From positions 1-64,000 of the forward strand of contig NZ_BMVU01000019.1 of NCBI RefSeq assembly GCF_014650875.1: a stretch of 64,000 nt of DNA, read 5' to 3'. This document shows positions 42,637 through 51,507 of this stretch, piece by piece. The notes beneath the pieces are model-generated. The model did not search any database. It was not told the DNA's origin and was given only the letters and a program-made list of their open reading frames with translations. Made by a program: the position numbers and the translations under genes. Source of the DNA: Streptomyces minutiscleroticus (GTDB taxonomy: Bacteria > Actinomycetota > Actinomycetes > Streptomycetales > Streptomycetaceae). Every line of letters begins with the position of its first letter. Position 1 is the first letter of the stretch.

Positions 42637-43089
42637 TCAGAGCTGGAGCTTGAAGCCCACGTGCGAGGCCGTGAACCCGAGCCGCTCGTAGAACCGGTGG
42701 GCGTCGGTGCGCGTGGCGTCCGAGGTGAGCTGCACCAGCCGGCAGCCCTCGCGCCGTGAGGTGTCGACGGCCCACTCGACGAGCCGGGTGCCCAGACCGC
42801 TGCCGCGTTCGTCCGCGTGGACGCGTACGGCCTCGATGATCGAGCGGACGGCTCCGCGGCGGGAGAGGCCGGGCACGATCGTGAGCTGGAGCGTGCCGAT
42901 GACGCGTCCCTCACGCACGGCCACGACCAGACGCTGGTTCGGATCACCCGACAGCCGCTCCAGGGCGGCGTAGTAGGGACTCAGATCGTCCGGTGACTCC
43001 CGCTGCGCGCCCAGTGGATCGTCTGCCAGCATCGCCACGACGGCCGGTACGTCGCCCGCGACGGCGGGGCGTATCTCAAGATCTCCCAT
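42637..43089 (-). CDS. GNAT family N-acetyltransferase
   Basis: A 150-residue single-domain GNAT, MGDLEIRPAVAGDVPAVVAM. It has the acetyl-CoA loop VHADERGSGLGTRLVEWAV (RGxGxG type) and the C-terminal HRFYERLGFTASHVGFKL. The substrate is unknown. It starts 9 bp after the stop of the MarR gene on the same strand, so the two form an operon and MarR probably controls it. Confidence 0.88.
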   Translation of the reverse strand: MGDLEIRPAVAGDVPAVVAMLADDPLGAQRESPDDLSPYYAALERLSGDPNQRLVVAVREGRVIGTLQLTIVPGLSRRGAVRSIIEAVRVHADERGSGLGTRLVEWAVDTSRREGCRLVQLTSDATRTDAHRFYERLGFTASHVGFKLQL

Positions 43090-43098
43090 GCCCGCACT

Positions 43099-43566
43099 CT
43101 AGGCGGAACCGGCCGTCGAGCCCCCGGACTCCACGACGCGCACCAGAGGAGCGAGCTGCGGGTCCTTCGCCGCCTCGGCCAGCACTTCGCGCAGGGCGGT
43201 GTCGTTGGTGGGGCGCGCCGCCTCCAGCAGGGCGAGACCCTCCTCGCTGACGTTCGTATAGATGCCGCGGCGGTCGGTCGGGCACAGGTAGCGGGACAGC
43301 AGCCCGCGATCCTCCAGACGGGTCACCAGTCGCGTGGTGGCGCTCTGGCTGAGGACGACGGCCTCGGCGACCTGCTTCATCTGCAGATGCCCGCCCTCGC
43401 CGTCGTGCTGCCGGCTGAGCACGTCGAGCAGCGAGTACTCGCGCACACTGAGACCGTGACGGGTCTGCAGGGCCCGTTCGATGTGGGCCTCGATCCTCCC
43501 GTGCAGCAGGGAGAGGGCGCACCAGCCCTGGGCGAGGGCGGTGAGCGACGGGTCCGTCGCGGTCAT
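43099..43566 (-). CDS. MarR family transcriptional regulator
   Basis: A 155-residue winged-helix regulator. It has LSVREYSLLDVLSRQ, the recognition helix segment AVVLSQSATTRLVTRLEDRGLLSR and the wing CPTDRRGIYTNVSEEG. It typically represses its own operon and responds to phenolic compounds or oxidants; no effector can be inferred. I chose the ATG at 43564-43566 because GGAGGAAAGG lies just upstream. The 271-bp gap upstream (43567-43837) probably holds its operator; I see an AT-rich patch (TGCAAATATTTT near 43658) but no clear gene. Confidence 0.9.
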   Translation of the reverse strand: MTATDPSLTALAQGWCALSLLHGRIEAHIERALQTRHGLSVREYSLLDVLSRQHDGEGGHLQMKQVAEAVVLSQSATTRLVTRLEDRGLLSRYLCPTDRRGIYTNVSEEGLALLEAARPTNDTALREVLAEAAKDPQLAPLVRVVESGGSTAGSA

Positions 43567-43837
43567 GGCCTTTCCTCCGTTCCTGCGTCCCGAAAGGACG
43601 CGTTCCAGGGTAGACCAACGTCGCAATAGTGAGCCTTTGCCGGTATGAGGCGCGTGCAAATATTTTGGTCGGGCAGAGCGATCGGCGTCGGCGGCGCTTC
43701 CGGTCAGAGGCGCCCTCCGTCCCTGATCGTGACGGCCGCCCTGGCGCGGTCGTCCCGCTCCGTGCATGCGTCTGCCCCCGGGGAATCCCGCGATCAGGGG
43801 TCCTCGGGGGCGGACGCGCGTACCGTCCCGGAAGGGC

Positions 43838-44725
43838 TCAGCCCGCCGCCACCGTCAGCGGGGCGAAACGGCGGGTCCAGTCGCCGGGCAGCTCCGCGAT
43901 GCCGTACGTCATGACGGCATTGGAGCCGGCGGAGGCGAGGCCGCGCTTCTTCAGCCAGGCCAGCAACTCCTCGTGCCGTACGTCGACGTCGGTGCGGAGC
44001 GGCCGGTCGGAGTACTCGGCCAGCGAGGTGACGAGGGCCTTCGCGGTCTCGGTGTCCCGGGCGATCAGGGGGCCGACGACATGGGTGTCCATGTTGGGCC
44101 AGATCGCCGCGTACCCGATGAGGGAGCCGTTCTCCTCGGCGACGTGCAGCCGGTCGGTGAAGGCGGGCAGCCGCGCGATCACGTGCGTGCGGTCGGCGCC
44201 GAACACCTGCTCGTCGAGGCGCACGATGGCGGCGATGTCGTCGGCGGCGGCCCGCCGGGTCGCGATCGCGGGCGCCGGGCCGCCGGGGCGGAAGCGGCCG
44301 CGCACCATCTCCGCCCGTCCGGTGGCCTTGAAACCCAGCTCTTCGTAGAGAGGGCGGCCGTAGGCGGTGGCGTAGAGCGTCAGCGGGGTGGTGCCCATCT
44401 CGGCGAGGACGTGACGCATCAGACGGCGGCCGACGCCCTGCCGGGCGTGGCGTTCGGCGACGAGGACCATGCCGATCGCACCCAGCTCGGGCCGCTCACG
44501 GGCACCGTATTCGGTCACGACGCAGGCGCTGACGAGACCGCCGTCCGGATCGTCGATGCCGTACCCCGTGCCGGCCGCCAGCAGCAGACCCCACTTGTGC
44601 TCCTCACGGGGCCAGCCCCGGTTCTCGGACAAGTCGGCGCAGGCGGGAAGGTCGCGAGGCGTCAGACGGCGGATGGGCAGGAAGGCGGGGGAAGGAGTCT
44701 GCACGCAGGTCAGGCTGTCCGACAC
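43838..44725 (-). CDS. Protein with two GNAT acetyltransferase domains
   Basis: A 295-residue protein. The first GNAT domain (about 20-150) has VAERHARQGVGRRLMRHVL (RxGxG/A acetyl-CoA loop) and TAYGRPLYEELGFKA. The second, degenerate domain (about 155-280) has RRAAADDIAAIVRLDEQVFGADR and lacks a clear acetyl-CoA loop. Such tandem proteins act on unknown small molecules. I chose the GTG at 44723-44725, with GAGG upstream; the frame is open much further upstream but runs through a parS site and non-coding sequence. The codon usage looks normal. Confidence 0.8.
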   Translation of the reverse strand: MSDSLTCVQTPSPAFLPIRRLTPRDLPACADLSENRGWPREEHKWGLLLAAGTGYGIDDPDGGLVSACVVTEYGARERPELGAIGMVLVAERHARQGVGRRLMRHVLAEMGTTPLTLYATAYGRPLYEELGFKATGRAEMVRGRFRPGGPAPAIATRRAAADDIAAIVRLDEQVFGADRTHVIARLPAFTDRLHVAEENGSLIGYAAIWPNMDTHVVGPLIARDTETAKALVTSLAEYSDRPLRTDVDVRHEELLAWLKKRGLASAGSNAVMTYGIAELPGDWTRRFAPLTVAAG

Positions 44726-44846
44726 GTGGCCTCGGCGTCCACCGGTTTGCGGGCATACGTACGCGGCTTTTGGCCACGTCACACCGGATCGCGTGGTCCA
44801 GGAGCCGCAACTGTCACCGAAGAGGGACGGGCGTACGGGTGGTGAT

Positions 44847-44860
44847 GTTTCACGTGAAAC
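44847..44860. promoter_or_regulatory. parS: parS site (perfect) upstream of the double-GNAT gene
   Basis: An exact GTTTCACGTGAAAC, 122 bp before the double-GNAT start, in a long non-coding region. Confidence 0.95.
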
Positions 44861-45455
44861 AGTTCTTTGCGGACGAGATCCCCCGCGCCCGGCAGAGGGA
44901 ACTGCCCGGCGCGGTGACGGTGTCCCTCTCTGTCCCTCACCACCGATGGTGATCGGTGTCCCGCGGATGAATGGCGCACTTCCGCCGGGACGGGAAGCGC
45001 AGGGCGCCTGTGAATTCGTGAGGCGAACTCGGTAATTGAATAAGCGAAAGTGCAACTCTCGCCCACTCCGTGAAAGGGAAGCGATCTCGGCAACCGGGCT
45101 GAGGGTGGCGGGGGCTTCGAGGAGTGTGTGCCTGTTGTGGACCCGGGGTCTCCGGTCCGTGGACAGACGCGGGGGAATGCAGCCTAACCGGGCGCAGAGA
45201 TCGAAGACCCGGCTTTTCGGTTACGCCGTCGTAGCACCAGCGGGGCATGGGATGCTGCCAGGGCGATAGTGCAGCCAATGCCACCTTCGCGCCTTGTTTG
45301 CCCATAGGGGCGAGCATTCCGGGACGGAATGGATCCGATGTGGTCCGGGCGAAGGGCGAACGGGGAAAGCGAACCACTCACGGGGGGAAATCAGACGCCT
45401 TCCTGCCGGGGAAGTGCGAGAAAACGACCGACGAAGCTTCGAGGCGAGGCAACCT
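44861..45455. other. Non-coding stretch between parS and the flavohaemoglobin gene
   Basis: About 595 bp without a convincing gene on either strand. It contains a hairpin with arms CACCGAT (44941-44947) and ATCGGTG (44952-44958) around GGTG. The promoter of the flavohaemoglobin gene must be here but no clear element was found. Short frames lack ribosome-binding sites and family features. Confidence 0.5.
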
Positions 45456-46859
45456 ATGGACGCTCCGACCACCGCGTCGGCCGACAGCGGTTCTTCGGGG
45501 GGCGGCGAGGACAACGGATGGTTCACGCCGCACAGGCAGCCGGAGCCGTCTCAGGACGGCGCGAGGGAGACCAGGGAAGGCAATCGTCTGGCGGGGATGC
45601 GTCCCGTGGGCCGCCCCGCCGCCGGCCTTTCCACGACGGGCGGCGGCAGTGCCGTGGAGGAACAGCGGCACGCCCGGCCGGCCCACCTGATGCTGCCGCC
45701 GGGGTACGCGCCGGTGGACAGGCCCGTGCCCCCGGCCCCGGAGGCATCCCCCGACGCGATCCTGGTCCGTCGCACGCTGGCCGAGGTCGGCCCGGTGGCC
45801 GACAAGGCCACCTCGTACTTCTACGCGCTGCTCTTCGTGCGCCACCCGGAGCTGCGCGCCCTGTTCCCCGCGGCGATGGACACCCAGCGGGACCGGCTGT
45901 TCAAGGCCCTGCTGACCGCCGCCGAGCACATCGACGACACCGAGGTCCTGGTCGCGTACCTGCGCAATCTGGGCCGGGGGCACCGCAAGTACGGCACCCG
46001 GGCCGAGCACTACCCGGCCGTCGGCGAGTGCCTGCTCGGCGCGCTGAGCCGGTTCGCCGGGGAGACCTGGGACGCGACGGTCGAGGCGGCCTGGGTCCGG
46101 ACCTACACGGCCCTCTCCCAGATCATGATCGACGCGGCCGCCGAGGACGAGCGGCGGGCCCCCGCCTGGTGGCACGCCGAGATCGTCGCGCACGAGCTCA
46201 GGACGTCGGACATCGCGGTCATCACCGTCCGCCCGGACCAGCCGTACCCGTTCCTCGCGGGCCAGTACACGACTCTGGAGACGCCCTGGTGGCCGCGGGT
46301 CTGGCGGCACTACTCCTTCGCCTCCTCACCCCGCTCCGACGGACTGCTGTCGTTCCACGTGAAGGCGGTGCCGGCCGGCTGGGTCTCCAACGCGCTGGTG
46401 CACCGGGCCCGCCGGGGCGACGTCGTCCGTCTCGGCCCTCCGGCCGGTTCCATGACCGTGGACCACACCAGCGACAGCGGGCTGCTCTGCCTGGGCGGCG
46501 GCACCGGCATCGCGCCGATCAAGGCCCTGGTCGAGGACGTCGCCGAACACGGCGACCGGCGCCGGGTCGAGGTCTTCTACGGCGCCCGCACCGGCCACGA
46601 CCTGTACGACATCGACACCATGCTGCGGATGCAGCAGAGCCATCCCTGGCTGGAGGTGCGGCCCGTCGTCGACCAGCAGGCGCACCTCCAACTCCCCGAC
46701 GCGGTGCGCGAGTACGGGCCCTGGTACGAGTACGACGCCTATCTCTCCGGACCGCCCGGCATGATCCGCAGCGGCGTGGACGCCCTGGTGGACAACGGCA
46801 TCCCCTCGGAACGCATCCGCCACGACGCGGTCGACGAAGTCGTCGCGGCCGGGCAGTGA
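45456..46859 (+). CDS. Flavohaemoglobin-like nitric oxide dioxygenase
   Basis: A 467-residue protein. A disordered N-terminal extension of about 95 residues precedes a globin domain (about 100-235) with YFYALLFVRHPELRALFP, the proximal-histidine region LGRGHRKYG and EHYPAVGECLLGAL. An FAD-binding domain has RHYSFASSP, and an NAD-binding domain has CLGGGTGIAPIKAL. The family (Hmp) turns nitric oxide plus oxygen into nitrate. The extension is unusual; Hmp is normally about 400 residues. The ATG at 45456 follows GAGGCGAGG. It converges on the NUDIX gene with a 17-bp gap. No NsrR site was recognised. Confidence 0.88.
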   Translation: MDAPTTASADSGSSGGGEDNGWFTPHRQPEPSQDGARETREGNRLAGMRPVGRPAAGLSTTGGGSAVEEQRHARPAHLMLPPGYAPVDRPVPPAPEASPDAILVRRTLAEVGPVADKATSYFYALLFVRHPELRALFPAAMDTQRDRLFKALLTAAEHIDDTEVLVAYLRNLGRGHRKYGTRAEHYPAVGECLLGALSRFAGETWDATVEAAWVRTYTALSQIMIDAAAEDERRAPAWWHAEIVAHELRTSDIAVITVRPDQPYPFLAGQYTTLETPWWPRVWRHYSFASSPRSDGLLSFHVKAVPAGWVSNALVHRARRGDVVRLGPPAGSMTVDHTSDSGLLCLGGGTGIAPIKALVEDVAEHGDRRRVEVFYGARTGHDLYDIDTMLRMQQSHPWLEVRPVVDQQAHLQLPDAVREYGPWYEYDAYLSGPPGMIRSGVDALVDNGIPSERIRHDAVDEVVAAGQ

Positions 46860-46876
46860 CGCGCGGGCGGCGCGGC

Positions 46877-47359
46877 TCAGCCCAGGTCGGGGGCGTGCAT
46901 GGCCCGGACGCCCTCGATGTTGCCGTCGAGGTAGTGGCGCAGCGACAGCGGCACGAGGTGCACGGAGGCGATCCCGACCCGGGTGAACGGCACCCGTACG
47001 ATCTCGTACTCGCCGCACGGCTCCTCCACCTCGGGGCCGTGCCGCAGGGACGTGTCCATGGACTCCAGCCGGCAGACGAAGAAGTGCTGCACCTTCACCC
47101 CGGTCGCGCCGCCGTCCTCGCCGATGTGCTCGACGGTGTCCACGAAGCAGGGCACGACATCGGTGATCTTGGCGCCGAGCTCCTCGTGCACCTCACGGTG
47201 GAGGGCGTCGACGACGGTCGTGTCCTCCGGCTCGACGCCTCCGCCGGGGGTGACCCAGTAGGGATCGACCCCGGGCTTCGTCCGCTTGATCAGGACGAGG
47301 TCGTCGCCGTCCAGGAGGACGGCGCGGGCGGTGCGCTTGACCACGGGTCGGTCGGTCAT
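46877..47359 (-). CDS. NUDIX hydrolase
   Basis: A 160-residue protein starting MTDRPVVKRTARAVLLDGDDLVLIKR. The NUDIX box (GX5EX7REUXEEXGU) spans GGGVEPEDTTVVDALHREVHEELGA at about 38-62; the first part is intact and the REVHEELG core holds the metal-binding glutamates. It hydrolyses a nucleoside diphosphate linked to another group; the substrate is unknown. No clear ribosome-binding site precedes the ATG at 47357-47359. A parS-like site lies 21 bp upstream, where a leader would be. Confidence 0.88.
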   Translation of the reverse strand: MTDRPVVKRTARAVLLDGDDLVLIKRTKPGVDPYWVTPGGGVEPEDTTVVDALHREVHEELGAKITDVVPCFVDTVEHIGEDGGATGVKVQHFFVCRLESMDTSLRHGPEVEEPCGEYEIVRVPFTRVGIASVHLVPLSLRHYLDGNIEGVRAMHAPDLG

Positions 47360-47380
47360 GGGTGAAATGTGGCCCGGCTG

Positions 47381-47394
47381 GTTCCACGTGAAAC
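47381..47394. promoter_or_regulatory. parS: parS-like site (one mismatch) upstream of the NUDIX gene
   Basis: GTTCCACGTGAAAC, the same one-base variant as at 37627. It lies in the 47-bp gap between the lysR stop and the NUDIX start. Confidence 0.7.
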
Positions 47395-47406
47395 ATGCCG
47401 ATCCGC

Positions 47407-48309
47407 TCAGCTCCAGTCCGCCGCGGCGTGCAGCAGCCACTCATGCGCCCGGGCGATGTGCGGCATGGCGAGCGTCCCGGTGCGCACCGCCAGGAAATAC
47501 GTCCGCAGCGGCGGAACCGGGGGGTCGAGCAGGGCCACGACGTCCCCGCGGTCGAGGGCCGCTGCACACAGATAGCGCGGGAGTACCGCCAGTCCCGCGC
47601 CCTTGACGGCGCAGGCGAGGACGGCGCGCAGATCAGGGACGACGACGGTGCCCGAGGCGGCCGGACGGGCGTCGAAGACGGCCGCCCAGTAGCGCGAGAC
47701 CAGCGGCAGCGACTCGTGCACCTCCACCAGGGGCAGGTTCTCGAGGACGAGGGCGTCCTTGTGGCACACGGTGCCCGTGCCGATGCGGGTCGTCCAGCAG
47801 GGGGCGGCGACCAGGACGTGCTCCTCGTCGCAGAGCGGAGTCGCCGTGAGCAGCGCGCCGCGCGGGCGGACCGTGCTGATGGCCAGATCGTGGTGCCCGG
47901 CGGACAGCCCCTCCAAGGTCTCCTCGGCGTTTCCGAAGGAGGCGCGCAGGGCGAAGCCGTGGTGGTCGCCGATCAGCTCGGTGAGGGCCGGCAGCGCACG
48001 CTCGGCGGTGAACTCGGGCGGTCCGGCGAGGTGCAGGGTCCGTAAGGAGGAGTCGTCGTCGAGCCCGCTCTCGGCGATCTCCACCAGGGCGTCCAGGTGG
48101 GGCGCGGCCTTGTGAGCGAGTTCGTCGCCGATGGACGTGGGCGTCACGCCGCGTGCCTGGCGCAGGAAGAGCGGCCGCCCCAGCTGCCGCTCCAGGGTGC
48201 GGATCTGCGAGGTGACGGCCGGCTGGGAGAGCCCGAGCAGCGCCGCGGCCCGGGTGAAGGAACCGGCCCGGTGCACCGTCACGAACGTGCGCAGCAAGGC
48301 CAGATCCAT
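47407..48309 (-). CDS. LysR family transcriptional regulator
   Basis: A 300-residue protein. The N-terminal winged helix-turn-helix is MDLALLRTFVTVHRAGSFTRAAALLGLSQPAVTSQI...LGRPLF. A linker helix and a two-lobed periplasmic-binding-protein-like effector domain (about 95-295) follow. The target genes are unknown; the downstream NUDIX gene is one candidate. I chose the ATG at 48307-48309. An AT-rich dyad 41 bp upstream is the probable self-operator and promoter. Confidence 0.9.
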   Translation of the reverse strand: MDLALLRTFVTVHRAGSFTRAAALLGLSQPAVTSQIRTLERQLGRPLFLRQARGVTPTSIGDELAHKAAPHLDALVEIAESGLDDDSSLRTLHLAGPPEFTAERALPALTELIGDHHGFALRASFGNAEETLEGLSAGHHDLAISTVRPRGALLTATPLCDEEHVLVAAPCWTTRIGTGTVCHKDALVLENLPLVEVHESLPLVSRYWAAVFDARPAASGTVVVPDLRAVLACAVKGAGLAVLPRYLCAAALDRGDVVALLDPPVPPLRTYFLAVRTGTLAMPHIARAHEWLLHAAADWS

Positions 48310-48349
48310 GGTGCTCCTCCCCTCCCCAGCACCCCCCGAACCCGCCCAA

Positions 48350-48367
48350 CTATAAATAAGTCGATAG
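48350..48367. promoter_or_regulatory. AT-rich dyad upstream of lysR (candidate promoter/operator)
   Basis: CTATAAATAAGTCGATAG has the interrupted symmetry CTAT-N10-ATAG, in the style of the LysR-type T-N11-A box. On the minus strand it also offers a TATAGT -10 hexamer at a suitable distance from the lysR start. Confidence 0.5.
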
Positions 48368-48447
48368 GGACCTGTCGCTACGGTGATTGGACACTGACAC
48401 AGAGTCAACTAGCCTTGTTCGCGCGGTTCTTCGCGCGCAGAACCGGG

Positions 48448-48484
48448 GACGGTCCGAGCCACGAGGGGGGAGGCTCGGACCGTC
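48448..48484 (-). terminator. Terminator of the trans-sulfuration gene
   Basis: A 13-bp stem (48448-48460 with 48472-48484) with an 11-nt loop lies 43 bp past the stop of the PLP enzyme gene. Confidence 0.75.
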
Positions 48485-48527
48485 CGTTGTGCGTAGCCGG
48501 CCGATCGGCCGGGCAGCCGGAACGTCG

Positions 48528-49673
48528 TCAGTCCGCCGACACGTCGAGCGCGCGCAGCACGTCCGCCACGAGGTCCTCGGGGTCCTCGGCGCCGACCGAG
48601 AAGCGGACGAAGCCCTCTGGCACCGCGTCCCCGCCCCAGCGGCCGCGCCGCTCGGCCGTGGACCGCACCCCGCCGAAGCTCGTCGCGTCGTCGACCAGAC
48701 GCAACTCCTCCAGGAACCGGTCCGCGCGCTCGCGCGAGGGCAGCGTGAAGGAGACGACGGACCCGAAGCGCCGCATCTGCTGGGAGGCGATCTTGTACGA
48801 GGGGTCGTCGGGCAGGCCCGGGTAGCGCAGTCCGGTCACCTCGGGGCGCTCCCGCAGCGCCTCGGCGAGCACGAGCGCGTTGGCGTTCTGCCGGTCGACG
48901 CGCAGCTGGAGCGTGGCGATGGAGCGGTGGGCGAGCCAGGCCTCCATCGGCCCGGGGATCGCTCCGACGATCTTGCGCCAACGCCGCACGGCGGCCATCG
49001 CGGCCTCGTCGGCGCCCACGACGTAACCGAGCAGGACGTCCCCGTGCCCGGTCAGCTGCTTGGTGCCGCTGGCCACGGCGAAGTCGGCGCCCAGCTCCAG
49101 CGGGCGCTGGCCCAGCGCCGTCGCCAGGGTGTTGTCCACGGCGACGAGGGCGCCGCGCGCGTGGGCGGCCTCGGCGAGCCGGCGTACGTCGCACACGTCG
49201 AGACCGGGGTTGGAGGGCGTCTCGATCCACAGCAGCTTCGCGCCGTCCAGCACGTCGAGCTGGGCGTCCCCGCCGGTCGGCGCGGTGCGCACCTCGATGC
49301 CGTACGCCTGAAGCTGCTCGCGCACGAGCGGCAGGGCCTGGTAGCCGTCGTCCGGCAGGACCACCGCGTCGCCGGCGCGCAGCTGCGAGAAGAGGACGGC
49401 GGAGATGGCGGCCATGCCGGAGGCGAAGACCAGCGTCGTGACGTCGTCGCGCCCCGGCGCCTCCAGCTCCCCGACGGCCCGTTCCAGCAGCGTCCAGGTC
49501 GGGTTCTCGTCCCGGCCGTAGGTGTACGGACCGGTGGGATCGCCCGGCAGGTGGAAGTGGGCCGCGAAGACGGGACCCGGAAGGGTCGGCTCGTACTTGA
49601 CGGGCTCGGGCAGCCCGGCGCGCACCGCGCGTGTGCCCTCGCCGGTCCCCCTGGTGAACTCCCCGGAAGTCAT
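48528..49673 (-). CDS. Cystathionine gamma-synthase/lyase family PLP enzyme
   Basis: A 381-residue member of the Cys/Met metabolism PLP family. It has YTYGRDENPTWTLLERAVGELE, LVFASGMAAISAVL, ETPSNPGLDV, the PLP-lysine region VASGTKQLTGHGDVLLGYV, and the C-terminal SFGGVRSTAERRGRWG with the substrate-carboxylate arginine. It probably performs a gamma-elimination or gamma-replacement in cysteine/methionine/homocysteine exchange; synthase and lyase cannot be separated by eye. Its start overlaps the stop of the phosphatase gene (ATGA), so the two are translationally coupled. Confidence 0.9.
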   Translation of the reverse strand: MTSGEFTRGTGEGTRAVRAGLPEPVKYEPTLPGPVFAAHFHLPGDPTGPYTYGRDENPTWTLLERAVGELEAPGRDDVTTLVFASGMAAISAVLFSQLRAGDAVVLPDDGYQALPLVREQLQAYGIEVRTAPTGGDAQLDVLDGAKLLWIETPSNPGLDVCDVRRLAEAAHARGALVAVDNTLATALGQRPLELGADFAVASGTKQLTGHGDVLLGYVVGADEAAMAAVRRWRKIVGAIPGPMEAWLAHRSIATLQLRVDRQNANALVLAEALRERPEVTGLRYPGLPDDPSYKIASQQMRRFGSVVSFTLPSRERADRFLEELRLVDDATSFGGVRSTAERRGRWGGDAVPEGFVRFSVGAEDPEDLVADVLRALDVSAD

Positions 49674-50164
49674 GCCGCCTGTTCCTCCACTTGCTCCTGG
49701 ATCGCGGCGAGCAGGCCCTCGCTCGCCGCCTCCACCATCTCAAGACATTCCTCGAAGCCGTCGGCGCCCCCGTAGTAAGGGTCGGGGACGTCGAGGTCGG
49801 CGGGGTCGGCCGCGGGGTCGTACGACCGCAGCAGGCGCACCTTGCGGGCGTCCTCCTCGGTGGGGGCGAGCCGGCGCAGCTCGCGCAGGTGGCCGGCGTC
49901 CAGCGCGACGACGAGGTCGAGCCGGGAGAACCACTCGGGCCGGAACCGCCGAGCGGTGTGGCCGCAGGCGTAGCCGTTGGCCTCCAGGACGGCGGCGGTG
50001 CGCGGGTCGGCGCCCTCGCCCTCGTGCCAGCCGTCGGTGCCCGCGCTGTCGACCTCCACCAGGCCGTCGAGGGGGCCGTCGGCGATCCGGGCGCGCAGGA
50101 CGGCCTCGGCCATCGGGGAGCGGCAGATGTTGCCGGTGCAGACGAAGCAGACGCGATAGGACAT
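49670..50164 (-). CDS. Low-molecular-weight protein tyrosine phosphatase
   Basis: A 164-residue protein with the P-loop CTGNICRS at residues 9-16 (C-x5-R-S) and the general-acid motif VPDPYYGG at about 129-136. It removes phosphate from tyrosine (PtpA type); in Streptomyces such enzymes influence secondary metabolism. It starts 10 bp after the small four-helix membrane protein gene and overlaps the PLP enzyme gene by 4 bp, in a three-gene operon. Confidence 0.95.
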   Translation of the reverse strand: MSYRVCFVCTGNICRSPMAEAVLRARIADGPLDGLVEVDSAGTDGWHEGEGADPRTAAVLEANGYACGHTARRFRPEWFSRLDLVVALDAGHLRELRRLAPTEEDARKVRLLRSYDPAADPADLDVPDPYYGGADGFEECLEMVEAASEGLLAAIQEQVEEQAA

Positions 50165-50174
50165 GGCGGGCCGC

Positions 50175-50552
50175 TCAGTCCTCGTCCGGCAGGACGACGT
50201 TCAGCGCCCAGGAGACGACCGAGACGATCAGACCGCCCACGACGGCGGTCCAGAAGCCCTCCACGTGGAAGCTCAGGTCCAGCACGCCGGCCAGCCACGA
50301 GGTGAGCAGCAGCATCAGCGCGTTGACCACCAGGGTGACCAGGCCGAGCGTGAGGACGAACAGCGGGAAGGTGAGGACCTGCACCACCGGCTTGACGACG
50401 GAGTTCACCAGGCCGAAGAGCAGCGCGACGATCAGCAGCGTGCCGGCCTTCCGGCCGGTGCTGTCGCCGGTCAGCGTGATCCTGTCCAGCAGCCACACGG
50501 CGACGGCCAGCGCCCCCGCGTTGGCGATCGTCTTGACTACGAAATTCTTCAT
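50175..50552 (-). CDS. Phage-holin-family four-helix membrane protein
   Basis: A 125-residue protein, MKNFVVKTIANAGALAVAVWLLD. It has four hydrophobic helices and the family signature LLFGLVNSVVKPVVQVLTFPLFVLTLGL followed by NALMLLLTSWLAG. It belongs to the widely distributed superfamily IV holin-like membrane proteins, whose role in non-phage settings is unknown; no phage genes are nearby. It is the first gene of an operon with the phosphatase and the PLP enzyme, and is divergent from the cupin gene (58 bp). Confidence 0.88.
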   Translation of the reverse strand: MKNFVVKTIANAGALAVAVWLLDRITLTGDSTGRKAGTLLIVALLFGLVNSVVKPVVQVLTFPLFVLTLGLVTLVVNALMLLLTSWLAGVLDLSFHVEGFWTAVVGGLIVSVVSWALNVVLPDED

Positions 50553-50610
50553 GTGTCTGATCGTCGCAGAAGAGCGACGGGCTACGAGGCACAGCGAGGG
50601 CGGGCAGGGC

Positions 50611-50928
50611 ATGAAGGCATTCCGGCTGGACGAACTGGAGGCGGAGCGAGCCGCCAACGACGGCGCCTACCTGCAGTTCCTGCGCGAGAGGAACATGTCC
50701 GTGGGCCTGTACGCGCTCGACGCGGGGGCACAGGACCCGCAGCAGCCGCACGGCCAGGACGAGGTGTACTTCGTGGTCAGCGGCCGTGCCGCGATCACGG
50801 TCGGCATGGAGACGACCCAGGTGGCGCGCGGCAGCGTCGTGTACGTGCCCGCGGGCGTGGCCCACAAGTTCCACCACATCAGCGAGGACCTGCGGGTCCT
50901 GGTGGTCTTCTCCCCGCCGGAGGGCTGA
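50611..50928 (+). CDS. Cupin domain protein
   Basis: A 105-residue single-domain cupin, MKAFRLDELEAERAANDGAY. Motif 1 is visible as QQPHGQDEVYFVVSGRAAITVG (the metal-binding His and Glu are in H-x-Q-x-E order) and motif 2 as GVAHKFHHI. It probably binds a divalent metal; the substrate is unknown. The start ATG at 50611 has GAGGGCGGGCAGGG upstream. Confidence 0.85.
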   Translation: MKAFRLDELEAERAANDGAYLQFLRERNMSVGLYALDAGAQDPQQPHGQDEVYFVVSGRAAITVGMETTQVARGSVVYVPAGVAHKFHHISEDLRVLVVFSPPEG

Positions 50929-51074
50929 GGCGGGACCCGGCGTTCCCTAGGGGATCGATCAGGGGAGGACAAGGGGCGCGAGATGCCCGCCCGGGGGCCC
51001 GGCGGCCCTAGCATCGACGGCAGGACAACAGGCACCCGGGCGAGGGCCGCGGGCGGGAAGGCAAGGACGAGGCG

Positions 51075-51287
51075 ATGCGGGAGATCTTCGCGGGTATGCC
51101 GTGGTGGGTGAAGTGGGTCGCGGTGCCGGTCATCGCCCTGGTCGTGTTCGGGGGCCTGATAGCGAGCGTCCTGCACTTCGTCATCGGCCTGCTCTTCAAG
51201 CTGCTGGTCTTCGTCGCGCTGGTGGGCGGACTGATCTACGTCGTGCGGAAGTTCAAGGCGGGATCGGCGTCGAGGAGCGACTGGTAG
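51075..51287 (+). CDS. Small membrane protein (DUF5326-like)
   Basis: A 70-residue protein, MREIFAGMPWWVKWVAVPVIA. It has two close hydrophobic helices (about 12-32 and 34-58) and a basic C-terminus KFKAGSASRSDW. The family is confined to actinomycetes and has no known function. The start has GGACGAGGCG upstream. It lies 146 bp after the cupin gene and 220 bp before ssgR. Confidence 0.8.
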   Translation: MREIFAGMPWWVKWVAVPVIALVVFGGLIASVLHFVIGLLFKLLVFVALVGGLIYVVRKFKAGSASRSDW

Positions 51288-51507
51288 GAGCGGTTTCGGG
51301 GGCTCCGGGGCGGCGCGTTTACCCCGCGTCCTCACCAGCAAGCACAGTTTCCCTCACGTGAGCGAAGTTTCCGTCACGGATGGTATGTGGGCCGTCGCGG
51401 ACCGTTAAAGTCCGGAATCCGACGCGGGGTTGGTCCCCGTGAGCGGTGCGCAGTTCTCGCCCGCGCCGTCCGTACGGGCGAGCCCCCACGTGCTCCGGGA
51501 GTCCCCT

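Noticed and set aside
46352..46365. GTTCCACGTGAAGG inside the flavohaemoglobin gene as a parS site
   Set aside because: Two mismatches to parS and fully explained by coding sequence; ParB binding is possible but not supported.
50250..50265. TCCACGTGGA palindrome in the holin-like gene as parS
   Set aside because: Only the central CACGTG and flanking base match; the GTTT/AAAC arms are absent.
50175..50552. Holin-like gene as a sign of a prophage
   Set aside because: No lysis, capsid, integrase or other phage genes nearby; this membrane family is common in chromosomes.
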